In this document: one piece after another, positions 1 to 9,235 of the stretch
How the letters are laid out: every line of letters begins with the position of its first letter
Numbering within the stretch: the stretch's first letter is position 1
Origin: an uncultured Collinsella sp.
GTDB lineage: Bacteria; Actinomycetota; Coriobacteriia; Coriobacteriales; Coriobacteriaceae
Assembly: GCA_958415665.1 (NCBI GenBank)
Contig: CATYZK010000005.1
Coordinates: 1 to 64,000, forward strand
Reading direction: 5' to 3'
DNA: 64,000 nucleotides
Made by a program: the position numbers and the translations under genes
Notes under the pieces: model-generated
What the model was told of the DNA's origin: nothing
The model's database searches: none
What the model saw: the letters and a program-made list of their open reading frames with translations, nothing else

Positions 1-199
1 CAAAGACGGCCACCATAATGTAAGCGTAGCTCGCGGCCTCGCTGGCGCGGCGGGCACGTTCGCCTTGCGCGATTTCCGCCAGCGAGGCGACTACGACGCC
101 AAGGCAAAACGCCGCGACCAAGCGCGCGTCCACAGCAAGGCCCAGGGCGGCTGCGATACAGCACGCCAGCACGATCGATTTGTCGAATAGCCTGTTCAT
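1..199 (-). CDS. N-terminus of a membrane protein, probably a sensor histidine kinase (partial)
   Basis: The frame begins at an ATG (bases 197-199, minus strand) and runs off the left edge, giving about 66 residues that start MNRLFDKSIVLACCIAAALG. Two hydrophobic segments are visible (about residues 8-25 and 27-43), followed by a short charged stretch and the start of a third hydrophobic run. Such short membrane N-termini are usual for small sensor kinases that sit next to, and diverge from, ABC-2 exporter genes in Actinobacteria, so a kinase is inferred. No catalytic domain lies inside the window. It could equally be another membrane protein. Confidence 0.45.
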   Translation of the reverse strand, partial: MNRLFDKSIVLACCIAAALGLAVDARLVAAFCLGVVVASLAEIAQGERARRASEAASYAYIMVAVF

Positions 200-530
200 A
201 CGGGTTATTGTACGCGATGGCGCGCACGGGGGAGGCCCCACCGGGAGCAACCGTGACATTTGTCCCAGCAAGGGGGACCGCGACTATATCTCGCCGACAA
301 TCATTTCACCTGAACATTTTTGATAGCTGTATCTATCATTTTTGCTAGATACAACTATCAAAAATGATAGATAGACCTATCGACGGGGGATATGGCTGCG
401 CCCGCAACCGTGTAAAACCCTCCTTGCGTGACGCCGGCCCCCGCACTCGTGACAAAGCTCACTGGTGCGGCCCGCCCGCTCCTGCGATGATGCAATCGTA
501 CCGGGCCACGACCAACAGAAGGGCCGCCTC
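200..530. promoter_or_regulatory. Divergent promoter region with clustered TGATAG/CTATCA inverted repeats
   Basis: This 330-base gap separates the leftward membrane protein from the rightward ABC exporter. Between 321 and 380 it holds two inverted repeats built from one hexamer: TGATAG-N6-CTATCA (321-338) and CTATCA-AAAA-TGATAG (355-370). Additional TAGATA/ATAGAT pieces lie at 346-351 and 368-374. The A/T richness stands out against the GC-rich surroundings. The arrangement fits a pair of dimeric repressor or response-regulator sites controlling both directions. The regulator is not in the window and may lie beyond the left edge. Confidence 0.55.
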
Positions 531-1469
531 ATGACAGACATCGTCCACGTCGAAAACCTCGTCAAGCGCTACGACGACCTTATTGCGCTCGACCACTTTA
601 ACCTGAGCATCGCCCCCGGCGAGATCTTTGGCCTGCTGGGCCCCAACGGCTCGGGCAAGACCACGTCCATCAACTGCATCCTGCAGCTGCTCGCCTACGA
701 CAAGGGCACCATCGAGCTATTCGGCGAGCGCATGACGCCCGCCCGCTACGACCTCAAGCGCCGCATCGGTGTGGTGCCGCAGCAGGTGGCGGTGTTCGAC
801 GAGCTCACCGTGCGCGAGAACATCGACTATTTCTGCAGTCTCTACGTCAACGAACGCAAGCGCCGCCGCGCGTTGGTGGACGAGGCGATCGACTTTGTCG
901 GCCTGGGCGACTTTACGAAGTTCCGCCCCGGCAAGCTCTCGGGCGGCCTGGCGCGTCGTCTGAACATTGCCTGCGGCATCGCGCACAAGCCCGAGCTCAT
1001 CTTTTTTGACGAGCCCACGGTGGCGGTCGATCCGCAAAGCCGCAATGCCATCCTGGAAGGCATCTGCCGCCTGCGCGACGAAGGCGCCACGGTGGTGTAT
1101 ACCAGCCATTACATGGAGGAAGTCGAGCAGATCTGCAGTCGCATCATGATCATGGACGGCGGGCGTGTGCTGGCGCAGGGCACCAACGACGAGCTCAAGC
1201 GCATGATCCAGATGGGCGAGAAGGTCGTGATCGAGGTCGGTGAGGTGCCGAGCGCGGCACTCGCTGCCGTTGCGAGTCTGCCGCATGTCCTGGACTTGGC
1301 GGCGACGGCGGGCCAGCTCACGTTCTCGTGCGAAGCGAGCCCGCATAACCTGACCGACATCCTCGACGCGCTGCGCTCGCACGACGTACCACTCGGTCGC
1401 ATCTACTCCGAGCCGCCGACCCTCAACGACGTGTTCCTCGAGATCACCGGCCGCGAGCTGCGCGACTAG
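531..1469 (+). CDS. ABC-2 exporter ATP-binding protein
   Basis: A 312-residue ABC ATPase for a multidrug, lantibiotic or similar ABC-2 exporter. Walker A (GPNGSGKT, about residues 38-45), the signature LSGGLARR and Walker B LIFFDEPTVAVDP are intact, followed by the switch histidine region (YTSHYMEEVE). The C-terminal 80 residues are the usual DrrA/CcmA-type extension. The start was set at the ATG at 531, which follows AGAAGGG; an in-frame ATG at 465 would add 22 residues that do not look like ABC sequence. It is followed after 9 bases by the first permease. Substrate unknown. Confidence 0.9.
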   Translation: MTDIVHVENLVKRYDDLIALDHFNLSIAPGEIFGLLGPNGSGKTTSINCILQLLAYDKGTIELFGERMTPARYDLKRRIGVVPQQVAVFDELTVRENIDYFCSLYVNERKRRRALVDEAIDFVGLGDFTKFRPGKLSGGLARRLNIACGIAHKPELIFFDEPTVAVDPQSRNAILEGICRLRDEGATVVYTSHYMEEVEQICSRIMIMDGGRVLAQGTNDELKRMIQMGEKVVIEVGEVPSAALAAVASLPHVLDLAATAGQLTFSCEASPHNLTDILDALRSHDVPLGRIYSEPPTLNDVFLEITGRELRD

Positions 1470-1478
1470 GGGGCGGCC

Positions 1479-2666
1479 ATGTTCAACACCATCATCATCA
1501 CGCTCAAGACGCTGCTGCGTCGGCCGAGCACGTGGGTCTGGGGCGCAATCTTTCCCATTGCGCTTTCCACGATGTTCATGTTTATGTTTGCGAACCTGAG
1601 CTCCGACGGCAAGGTCGACCCGGTGCCGGTGGCCATCGTGGCTGACGAAGCCTGGGACGCGTCGACCTTTAAGGATGTGGCGACGTCGCTGTCTAAGGAG
1701 GGCGACGATCAGCTGCTCGAGATTCACGAGTGCGAGGATGCAGCCACCGCGAACCGCGCGCTCAAGGCCGGCGAGGTCGCGGGCATCTACGCGGTCGATG
1801 CCGCGGGCACGCCCAAGCTCACGCTGCTCTCGAGCTACGACAGCTCGCGTGCGTCCACGGTGCTCGTCGACCGCAGCATTCTGGAAACGGTGGCAAGCTC
1901 GTATACGCAAAATGCCGAGCTCATGGCCCAGATTGCCCAGGACAACCCGGCGGCGCTTGCCGACCCGGAGGCGGTTGCGCGCGCCCTGTCGCTCGAGGGC
2001 GGAACCCGTCGCGTGAGCCTGACACGCACCACGCCCGACGGCACGACCATTTACTACTACGCGCTCTTTGGCCTGGTAGCGATGATGTCTGCCGAGTTTG
2101 CCGCCTTGAGCGTCGTCGATTTGCAGCCCAACCTGTCGGGTCTTGGCGCACGCCGCTGCGTGGGCGGCCTTTCCAAGACGGCGTCGCTGGCCGGAATTTT
2201 CGTAGGCTCGTGGCTGGTTTCTTTTGCCTCGATGACGGTTGCGATCGGCTACGTGCGCCTGGTCGTGGGCGTCGACTTTGGCGGGCGCGAGGGACTCTGC
2301 CTGGTAGGCGGCGCCGCCTCCGCGCTTGCGGCGACGGGCCTGGGGCTCTTTGTGGGCACGCTGCCCGTTAAGGGCGGCAAGGCGTCCAAGTCGGGCATCC
2401 TCACGGGCTTCGCCACCACGTGTGCCCTGTTCGCCGGTCTCTACGGCGAGCCGGCGATGGCGCTTGCCGACGACGTCGCCCGCGCCTGCCCGGCCGAGTG
2501 CTGGCTCAACCCCGTCAAACTTATCTGCGATATGTTCAACCGTCTGTATTTCTTTGAGGACCTGGGCCCCTTCGCCGTTCGCGCGGGCGCGCTTGTTCTG
2601 ATGGCCCTGGTGTTTGTCGCCGCAGCCACGCTGATCTTTGGAAGGAGCCGCTATGAGCACCTTTAA
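1479..2666 (+). CDS. ABC-2 family permease, first of two
   Basis: A 395-residue ABC-2 type permease. An N-terminal helix (about residues 20-40) is followed by a large extracytoplasmic region rich in Ala, Asp and Glu (about 45-185), then five or so helices that fill the C-terminal half. This is the standard layout of YhaP/NatB-like half-permeases. It lies between the ATPase gene and the second permease, and overlaps the next start by 14 bases, implying translational coupling. Together with the neighbouring permease it should form the membrane channel of the exporter. Substrate cannot be read from the sequence. Confidence 0.85.
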   Translation: MFNTIIITLKTLLRRPSTWVWGAIFPIALSTMFMFMFANLSSDGKVDPVPVAIVADEAWDASTFKDVATSLSKEGDDQLLEIHECEDAATANRALKAGEVAGIYAVDAAGTPKLTLLSSYDSSRASTVLVDRSILETVASSYTQNAELMAQIAQDNPAALADPEAVARALSLEGGTRRVSLTRTTPDGTTIYYYALFGLVAMMSAEFAALSVVDLQPNLSGLGARRCVGGLSKTASLAGIFVGSWLVSFASMTVAIGYVRLVVGVDFGGREGLCLVGGAASALAATGLGLFVGTLPVKGGKASKSGILTGFATTCALFAGLYGEPAMALADDVARACPAECWLNPVKLICDMFNRLYFFEDLGPFAVRAGALVLMALVFVAAATLIFGRSRYEHL

Positions 2667-3858
2667 GACCGCGCTTCGCATGGCGCTGGCACACCCGTTC
2701 TACCTGCTCATCTACACGGTGTTCATCTCGCTCATGGGCGTGTTCATTGCGGCGTCGGTGAGCTGGAATTCGTCGCAGCTCACCGAATACAAGCCCTACG
2801 ACACCAACGTGATCGTGGTCGATCGCGACGACAGCGACCTTTCGCGGGCGCTCACAAAGCACTTGGGGTCGCGCTTTGACCTGGTCACAGGCGTCGGCGA
2901 CGACACGTACGATCTTGCGGACGCGCTCTCCAAGAGCAACAGTGCCAAGGGCAGCGCCGACTGCGTGTTCTTTATCCCGGACGGGTTTGAGGACGACCTA
3001 ATCGCGGCCGCCCGTGCGGGGGAGACCTTGCCCAAGCTCGACGTGACGTACGGCTCCGGCACCATGGCGGCGGCGCTTTCGTCTGCCGAGGCCTCGCGCT
3101 GGATCTCGCTCGCGGGTGCTGCGGCCGCGCTTGAGCCCGCTGCTTCCGACGGCGACGTCGCCAAGGCCGCCGAGCACGCCGCCGCCAAGCGCGCCGAGGT
3201 CCAGATCGAGCAGGTCAAGGTCGATTCGACTGCCGCCGCCACGCTCGAGTCGTATTTCAACTTTGGCGCGTACGCGATTATCTCGTCGGTCATCGTGTCG
3301 GTGGGCCTGGTGTTCTCGGGCATGAACGAGCCCGAGCGCGTGCGCCGCATGGATGCCGGTCCGGTCTCCGAGCGTCAGCGCTCGCTCTCTGTGTTTGCCG
3401 CTGCCGCGGCGCTCACCGTCTGCATCTGGTTTGTGTCGAGCATGATGGGCGTTGTGGGCTTTGCCGGCGCGGTTGCCGAGGTCGGCGTGGGCCGTGTGTG
3501 TCTGGCGCTGGCAGCGACATTTGCCCTGGCGTGCACGCCCCTGGCTGTTGGCTTTGCGCTGTCGAGCCTGGGCGCGCGCGAGGAGCTGCTCAACGGCGTG
3601 GGTAACCTGCTCGGCATGCTCATGACGTTTTTGGGCGGCGCCTGGATGCCACTGTCGCTCATGGGTTCGGCCGTGCAGACGGCGGCGCACTTTGTGCCGA
3701 CATATTGGGTGAACGACGCGATCGGCAAGGCGCTCGCCGCGGACCTGACGTCTGCCGCTCTGAGCGATATCGCCTGCGACCTGGGCGTCACCGTGCTCTT
3801 TGCCGCCGCCATCGCCGCCGTAGGCCTAGCCCTCACCCACAACAAATCCCACGCCTAG
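2653..3858 (+). CDS. ABC-2 family permease, second of two
   Basis: A 401-residue ABC-2 permease with the same topology as its upstream neighbour: one N-terminal helix (about residues 15-35), an extracytoplasmic domain of about 170 residues, then a C-terminal helix bundle (about 210-395). The start at 2653 follows GAAGGAG closely and lies inside the end of the previous gene. It ends the three-gene exporter operon; the next gene begins after a gap holding repeats. Confidence 0.85.
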   Translation: MSTFKTALRMALAHPFYLLIYTVFISLMGVFIAASVSWNSSQLTEYKPYDTNVIVVDRDDSDLSRALTKHLGSRFDLVTGVGDDTYDLADALSKSNSAKGSADCVFFIPDGFEDDLIAAARAGETLPKLDVTYGSGTMAAALSSAEASRWISLAGAAAALEPAASDGDVAKAAEHAAAKRAEVQIEQVKVDSTAAATLESYFNFGAYAIISSVIVSVGLVFSGMNEPERVRRMDAGPVSERQRSLSVFAAAAALTVCIWFVSSMMGVVGFAGAVAEVGVGRVCLALAATFALACTPLAVGFALSSLGAREELLNGVGNLLGMLMTFLGGAWMPLSLMGSAVQTAAHFVPTYWVNDAIGKALAADLTSAALSDIACDLGVTVLFAAAIAAVGLALTHNKSHA

Positions 3859-3879
3859 CCACCTGGTCATTGGGGACGT

Positions 3880-3990
3880 TCTCAACCCGTCACTTGGGGG
3901 CGTTCCTTTCCTGCCGGCACTTGGACCACTCATTGGGGACAGACTTAAATGAGCGATTTCACTCATTTAAGTCTGTCCCCAATGAATAGG
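3880..3990. repeat. GGGGACAG-family palindromic repeat
   Basis: Bases 3930-3953 and 3962-3985 form a perfect 24-base inverted repeat (TCATTGGGGACAGACTTAAA... and its complement) with an 8-base loop. Preceding bases 3880-3925 contain related fragments (CATTGGGGACG, GGCGTTCCTTTCCTGCCGGC). The same words recur at 7474-7686, 16168-16185, 19979-20027 and 55353-55410. There is no T-run, so this looks like a dispersed REP-type element rather than a dedicated terminator, though it sits between two operons and could stop transcription or protect the mRNA end. Confidence 0.8.
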
Positions 3991-4083
3991 TTGGAAAAAA
4001 GTCGCGCCTGCCGCTTAAAAATAGTTCGCCTGGGTTTACTATTAGCCTAGAAAAGTAGCAAAAGGCTAACAACGGGGGATAGC

Positions 4084-4797
<714 letters not shown>

Positions 4798-4805
4798 GCG
4801 GCGCC

Positions 4806-7472
4806 ATGTCACCTCTCGCAAAACGACTCCCCCGCGAGCTGCGCCGCAATATCGGAAAGTACCTGGGCATCTTTTTGCTTATGTGCGGAAGCATCGCCCT
4901 CACGTCGGGCTTTTTGCTCGCGGCGCACTCCATCGGCTGCCTCATCGACGACATGCGCGATACGTACACGATTGAGGACGGCCGCGTAACCACTTCCTTT
5001 GAGGCGACCAAAGACCAGCTCAAAGCCGCCGAGGACGCGGCCGAGGACGTCGGCGGCGTCACGCTCTACAAGAACTTCTCCATCGACGCCATCATCAAAA
5101 AGGCGTCCGGCGACGACGGCACCAAGCGCACGCTGCGCACCTACGCGCACCGCACCAAGGTCGATATCGCGTCCTACTGCGAAGGCAAGGAGCCCCGCGC
5201 GGACGACGAGGTGGCCATCGACCGCGTCTTTGCCACCAACAACGATCTTGCCGTGGGCGATAAGGTCGAGCTCGAGGGCCGCACCTACACCATCTGCGGC
5301 ATCATGACCCAGCCCGATAGCCAGGCGCTGTTCCTCAACAACTCGGACTTTACGGTCAACACCATCACCTATGGCGTGGCCGAAGTGACCGACGCCGGCT
5401 TTGCCACGCTCGAGGACGCCGGCGGTGCGCCCGCCTACACCTACTCCTTTACCTTTAACGACCGCGACCTCTCCACCGCGGATCGTATCGATGCCGAGCA
5501 GGATATGGTCGAGGCGCTGGTGGATGCCGATGCGCGCGTGGACGACCTGACCGATGCCGATTCCAACCAGGGCATTGGCTATGCGCGCGACGATGTGGAC
5601 GGCGACTCCATGATGTGGACGACGCTGCTCGACATCATCATCGTGATCATGGCGTTTGTCTTTGTGGTGCTCACCGACGCCACTATCGAGGAGGAGAGCG
5701 CCATCATCGGTACGCTGCTCGCCAGCGGCTATCGCCGTCGCGAGATCGTGTTGCACTACCTTGCGCTTCCCGCTATCGTGGGCGTTGTCGCATCGCTGCT
5801 GGGTACCGCGCTCGGCGTTGCGTTCTTTACCGAGCCCATGCGCGGCCTCTATTACGGCTCGTACAGCCTGCCGCCCTTCCAGGTGTACTGGAGCTGGGAG
5901 ATCTTTGTAAAGTGCGCCGTGGTTCCTGCCTCCGCGCTCATCCTCATTACGCTGGTGGGTCTGCTCCGCAAGATGGGAAAGACCCCGCTGCAGTTTCTTC
6001 GTCACGAGGCGGGCGGCAAGTCGGGTACCAAACGCGGTTTTCAGCTGCCGGAGCGCATGGGCTTTGTCTCGCGTTTCCGCCTGCGCATATTCCTGCGCAA
6101 CCTGGGCAACTTCGCCACGCTCTTCGTGGGTATCGCGTTTGCGTCACTGCTGCTGCTCTTTGGCCTGGCGATCCTACCCACGATGACCCACTACGCGGAC
6201 AACCTGGAGACAAGTCTTGTCGCCGAGCGCCAGTACACGCTCAAGGCGCCGTTGGAGCTTGAAGGCACCGCCGAGGAACGCGGACAGTGGTCGGCGCTCG
6301 AGCGTCTGCAGTCGGTGGACGGCGCGCTCCTCACTGCCGCTCAAGATGCCGACGACGAGCTTGACGACGCGGTCGATGCCGCGCAGGCGGCGGCCGATGC
6401 TGCGACAAGCGCTCCGTCTGCCGAGAGCCTGACTACAGCGCAGGATGCGCTCACCAAGGTCCAGGACAAGAAGGGCGCCCTTTATGCGCGCCTCGACGAT
6501 CTTGCCGACGCCCTTGGCTGCGACCGTGACGAGACCGTCGATTTGATCGAAAAGGCTTCGAAGATCGATACTGACAACGATGACATTCACCCCGTCAACA
6601 CGACCGACAACGGTGCGGCGAAGATTGCACAGGCCGAGAAATACGCCGTCTACCAGCTGCAATACGACCGCGGCGATGGAAATGGGCAGGAGACGATCTC
6701 CATCTACGGCGTCTCGTCCGATTCTCGCTACTGGAAAGGGCTGGACGTCGGCGACGGGCGTGTCGTCTTTGGCGGCGGCCTGCTCGACAAGTTTGGCTGG
6801 AGCGAGGGGCAGAAGGTCACGCTCCACGACAAGTACGAGGGCAAGGACTATTCCCTTGAGTACGAGGGCAAGGGCTGCACCTGGGGCTCCAAGTCGGACA
6901 TGAATATCTATATGGGCATCGACGACTTTAACGAGCTGTTCGGCAACGACGCTGCCTACTTTAACGGCTACGTGAGCGACGAGAAGCTCGACCTTGACGC
7001 ACGCTACTTTGCCGGCGACACTACGCCCGACGACATGCGCGCCGTGGGTGACCAGTTTATCGGCATGATGAGCGACATGATCGGCATGATGGTCGGGCTC
7101 GCGGTGTTCATCTTCCTGCTGTTTATGTATCTGCTGACCAAGGCCGTCATCGACCATAGCGCCCGCTCGATCAGCTACATGAAGGTCTTTGGCTATCGCG
7201 ACGGCGAGATCTCGCACCTGTACATCCGCTCGATCACGCTGTGCGTGGCGGCATCACTTGTGCTGAGCCTGCCCGTGATCATCGGCTCGCTTACGGCCAT
7301 CTTCCGTTCGATGCTGCTCGCCTACAACGGCAATATTGAGATCTACGTGCCCGCTTGGTCCATGGCGGCGTGTGTCGGCATCGGCTTTGCGACCTACCTG
7401 GTCGTGGCGCTGCTGCACACGCGCTCCATCAAGCGCGTCCCCCTGGCCGAGGCCCTCAAAGTCCAAGAGTAG
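4806..7472 (+). CDS. FtsX-like ABC permease, large
   Basis: An 888-residue FtsX/MacB-type permease. It has one N-terminal helix (about residues 18-38), an extracytoplasmic domain of about 230 residues, a three-helix FtsX core (about 270-390), a hydrophobic stretch near 430-460, a second large extracytoplasmic region (about 465-750) containing an Ala/Asp-rich probable coiled coil (about 510-570), and a final helix set (about 760-880). The start at 4806 (MSPLAKRLPREL) follows shortly after the ATPase stop; the same frame is open upstream but overlaps the ATPase gene. Such two-domain permeases usually work without a separate MacA partner in Gram-positive bacteria. Substrate unknown. Confidence 0.85.
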   Translation: MSPLAKRLPRELRRNIGKYLGIFLLMCGSIALTSGFLLAAHSIGCLIDDMRDTYTIEDGRVTTSFEATKDQLKAAEDAAEDVGGVTLYKNFSIDAIIKKASGDDGTKRTLRTYAHRTKVDIASYCEGKEPRADDEVAIDRVFATNNDLAVGDKVELEGRTYTICGIMTQPDSQALFLNNSDFTVNTITYGVAEVTDAGFATLEDAGGAPAYTYSFTFNDRDLSTADRIDAEQDMVEALVDADARVDDLTDADSNQGIGYARDDVDGDSMMWTTLLDIIIVIMAFVFVVLTDATIEEESAIIGTLLASGYRRREIVLHYLALPAIVGVVASLLGTALGVAFFTEPMRGLYYGSYSLPPFQVYWSWEIFVKCAVVPASALILITLVGLLRKMGKTPLQFLRHEAGGKSGTKRGFQLPERMGFVSRFRLRIFLRNLGNFATLFVGIAFASLLLLFGLAILPTMTHYADNLETSLVAERQYTLKAPLELEGTAEERGQWSALERLQSVDGALLTAAQDADDELDDAVDAAQAAADAATSAPSAESLTTAQDALTKVQDKKGALYARLDDLADALGCDRDETVDLIEKASKIDTDNDDIHPVNTTDNGAAKIAQAEKYAVYQLQYDRGDGNGQETISIYGVSSDSRYWKGLDVGDGRVVFGGGLLDKFGWSEGQKVTLHDKYEGKDYSLEYEGKGCTWGSKSDMNIYMGIDDFNELFGNDAAYFNGYVSDEKLDLDARYFAGDTTPDDMRAVGDQFIGMMSDMIGMMVGLAVFIFLLFMYLLTKAVIDHSARSISYMKVFGYRDGEISHLYIRSITLCVAASLVLSLPVIIGSLTAIFRSMLLAYNGNIEIYVPAWSMAACVGIGFATYLVVALLHTRSIKRVPLAEALKVQE

Positions 7473-7473
7473 C

Positions 7474-7690
7474 CATTGGGGACAGGCTTAAACGACCAAA
7501 AGTGGTCATTGGGGACAGACTTAAACGACCAGTCGTCGGGGGACAGTCTTTGCCGACTCGCCGGGTTGCCGGCCGGGGTGGTAAGGACTGTCCCCATTTG
7601 CCGGCAGGAAAGGAACGTCCCCAGCTGCCGGGTAGTGAAAGAGCGTCCCCAATGACTAGTCGTTTAAGAGCGTCCCCAACGACTAGGTGC
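7474..7690. repeat. Cluster of GGGGACAG-family repeat fragments
   Basis: This gap of about 300 bases between the FtsX gene and the DUF362 gene is almost entirely repeats. CATTGGGGACAGGCTTAAACGACC occurs twice in variant form (7476-7530). A GGGGACAGTC word at 7540-7549 pairs with GGACTGTCCCC at 7585-7595. Then come GCCGGCAGGAAAGGAACGTCCCC and two more GTCCCCAATGACTAG-like units up to 7686. Reading both strands, the units are partial inverted and direct copies of the element at 3930-3985. No gene was seen in it. A short unique stretch (7690-7778) with GAGGGGATAGATTT precedes the next start. Confidence 0.8.
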
Positions 7691-7778
7691 TCCCGCTTCC
7701 GCGCTTGACTTTGACCCCACTCCAATGGGTACCATCCTCTTATGTCTGTAACGCCATATAGACCGAGGGGATAGATTT

Positions 7779-8984
7779 ATGACCGCAACTGCACCCGTCG
7801 CACCCGCCAAGGTGTACTTCACCAACCTGCGCACGCACGGCCGCGAGAGCCAGCTCGACAAGCTCAAGCGCCTCATCCGCCGCGCCGGCATCGAGCAGAT
7901 CGACTTTGAGAACAAGTTCGTCGCCATCAAGATTCACTTTGGCGAGCTGGGCAATCTGAGCTTTCTGCGTCCCAACTACGCCCGCGCCGTCGCGGACGTC
8001 GTGAAGGAGCTGGGCGGCAAGCCCTTCCTCACCGATTGCAACACGCTCTACGTCGGTAGCCGCAAAAACGCGCTCGAGCACATCGACACCGCTTACCAGA
8101 ACGGCTTTACCCCGTATGCCACAGGCTGCCAGATCATCATCGCCGACGGCCTCAAGGGCACCGACGAGGCGCTCGTCCCGATCGAGGGCGGCGAGTACGT
8201 GCACGAGGCCAAGATCGGCCAGGCGCTCATGGACGCCGATATCGTGATCAGCCTCACCCACTTTAAGGGTCATGAACAGGCCGGCTTTGGCGGCGCCATG
8301 AAGAACCTGGGCATGGGTGGCGGCAGCCGCGCCGGCAAGATGGAGCAGCACGCCGCCGGCAAGCCGAGCGTTGCGACCGAGCACTGCGTGGGCTGCCGTG
8401 CCTGCGAGAAGATCTGCGCGCACAATGCCATCTCGTTCGATGACACCCGCGAGCGCGAGCTTGCCAGCGGCGGCACCCGCACGGTGCACGTGGCCGCCAT
8501 CGACCACGACCGCTGCCTGGGCTGCGGCCGCTGCATCGGCGTGTGCAACCAGGACGCCATCAAGCCCGATTACGATGCCGCGGCCGATGTGCTCAACTGC
8601 AAGATCGCCGAGTACACCAAGGCCATCGTCGACGGTCGCCCGAGCTTCCACATCTCGCTGGCCATGGACATCAGCCCCAACTGCGACTGCCACGCCGAGA
8701 ACGACACGCCCATCGTCAACGACATCGGCATGTTCGCGAGCTTCGATCCAGTTGCCATCGACCAAGCCTGCGCCGACGCCGTCATGGCATCCGAGCCGCT
8801 GCCCAACACCGAGCTCACTGATAGCGCCGCCAAGATGGAGCACAGCCACGAGCATCTGGAGGGCGAGCAGGCCAAGGATCCCTTCTGCATCACGCATCCC
8901 GACACCGACTGGCGCTCCTGCATCGCGCACGCCGAGAAGATCGGCCTGGGCACGAGCGAGTACGAGCTCATCGAGGTCAAGTAG
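7779..8984 (+). CDS. DUF362 family protein with two 4Fe-4S ferredoxin motifs
   Basis: A 401-residue DUF362 protein. The DUF362 core (KVYFTNLRTHG..., HFGELGN, LTDCNTLY, HFKGHEQAGFGGAMKNLGMG) covers residues 10-195. It is followed by two 4Fe-4S motifs, CVGCRACEKIC (about 206-216) and CLGCGRCIGVC (about 247-257). A conserved NCDCH and a DPVAIDQAC motif follow. Family members are cytoplasmic iron-sulfur proteins found in many anaerobes; their reaction is not established. It stands alone, with a repeat cluster upstream and a strong hairpin downstream. Confidence 0.85.
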   Translation: MTATAPVAPAKVYFTNLRTHGRESQLDKLKRLIRRAGIEQIDFENKFVAIKIHFGELGNLSFLRPNYARAVADVVKELGGKPFLTDCNTLYVGSRKNALEHIDTAYQNGFTPYATGCQIIIADGLKGTDEALVPIEGGEYVHEAKIGQALMDADIVISLTHFKGHEQAGFGGAMKNLGMGGGSRAGKMEQHAAGKPSVATEHCVGCRACEKICAHNAISFDDTRERELASGGTRTVHVAAIDHDRCLGCGRCIGVCNQDAIKPDYDAAADVLNCKIAEYTKAIVDGRPSFHISLAMDISPNCDCHAENDTPIVNDIGMFASFDPVAIDQACADAVMASEPLPNTELTDSAAKMEHSHEHLEGEQAKDPFCITHPDTDWRSCIAHAEKIGLGTSEYELIEVK

Positions 8985-9033
8985 CGCTAGGCTATTGGAC
9001 AAATCACGCGCTTTTGTTGCGTAACTCAAACAT

Positions 9034-9071
9034 AAACCGCCTGCGAGCACGGTGCTTGCAGGCGGTTTTTC
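9034..9071 (+). terminator. Rho-independent terminator after the DUF362 gene
   Basis: AAACCGCCTGC (from 9034) pairs with GCAGGCGGTTT (ending near 9069), followed by a run of T. The right arm overlaps the left end of an inverted-repeat element that starts at 9067. Confidence 0.8.
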
Positions 9072-9198
9072 GGAAGTATGCGGCAAATTTCGAAACCGCC
9101 GAGCACACGGTGTTTTTTGGCAACAAAACCCCTGATAAATTGTTGGTAAAACTGCAGTCTGGTCGGCAGTTCCAGATTTTGCCGCATACTTCCGAAAA
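9067..9198. repeat. 132-bp MITE-like element with 21-bp terminal inverted repeats
   Basis: The ends TTTTCGGAAGTATGCGGCAA (9067-9086) and its complement (9178-9198) match almost perfectly over 21 bases and enclose about 90 bases of low-GC sequence (CAACAAAACCCCTGATAAATT and so on) with no open frame of note. Length, structure and lack of coding capacity are typical of miniature inverted-repeat elements. It separates two convergent genes and may act as a bidirectional terminator. Confidence 0.65.
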
Positions 9199-9235
9199 GA
9201 GGGGGTTAGATAAATCTCCAGACGCCGCTATTTGC

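Noticed and set aside
717..2681. Very long open frame on the minus strand across the ABC-2 exporter genes
   Set aside because: It is antisense to three clear ABC genes, is rich in Arg/His/Gly with no domain pattern, and is a known artefact of GC-rich codon use.
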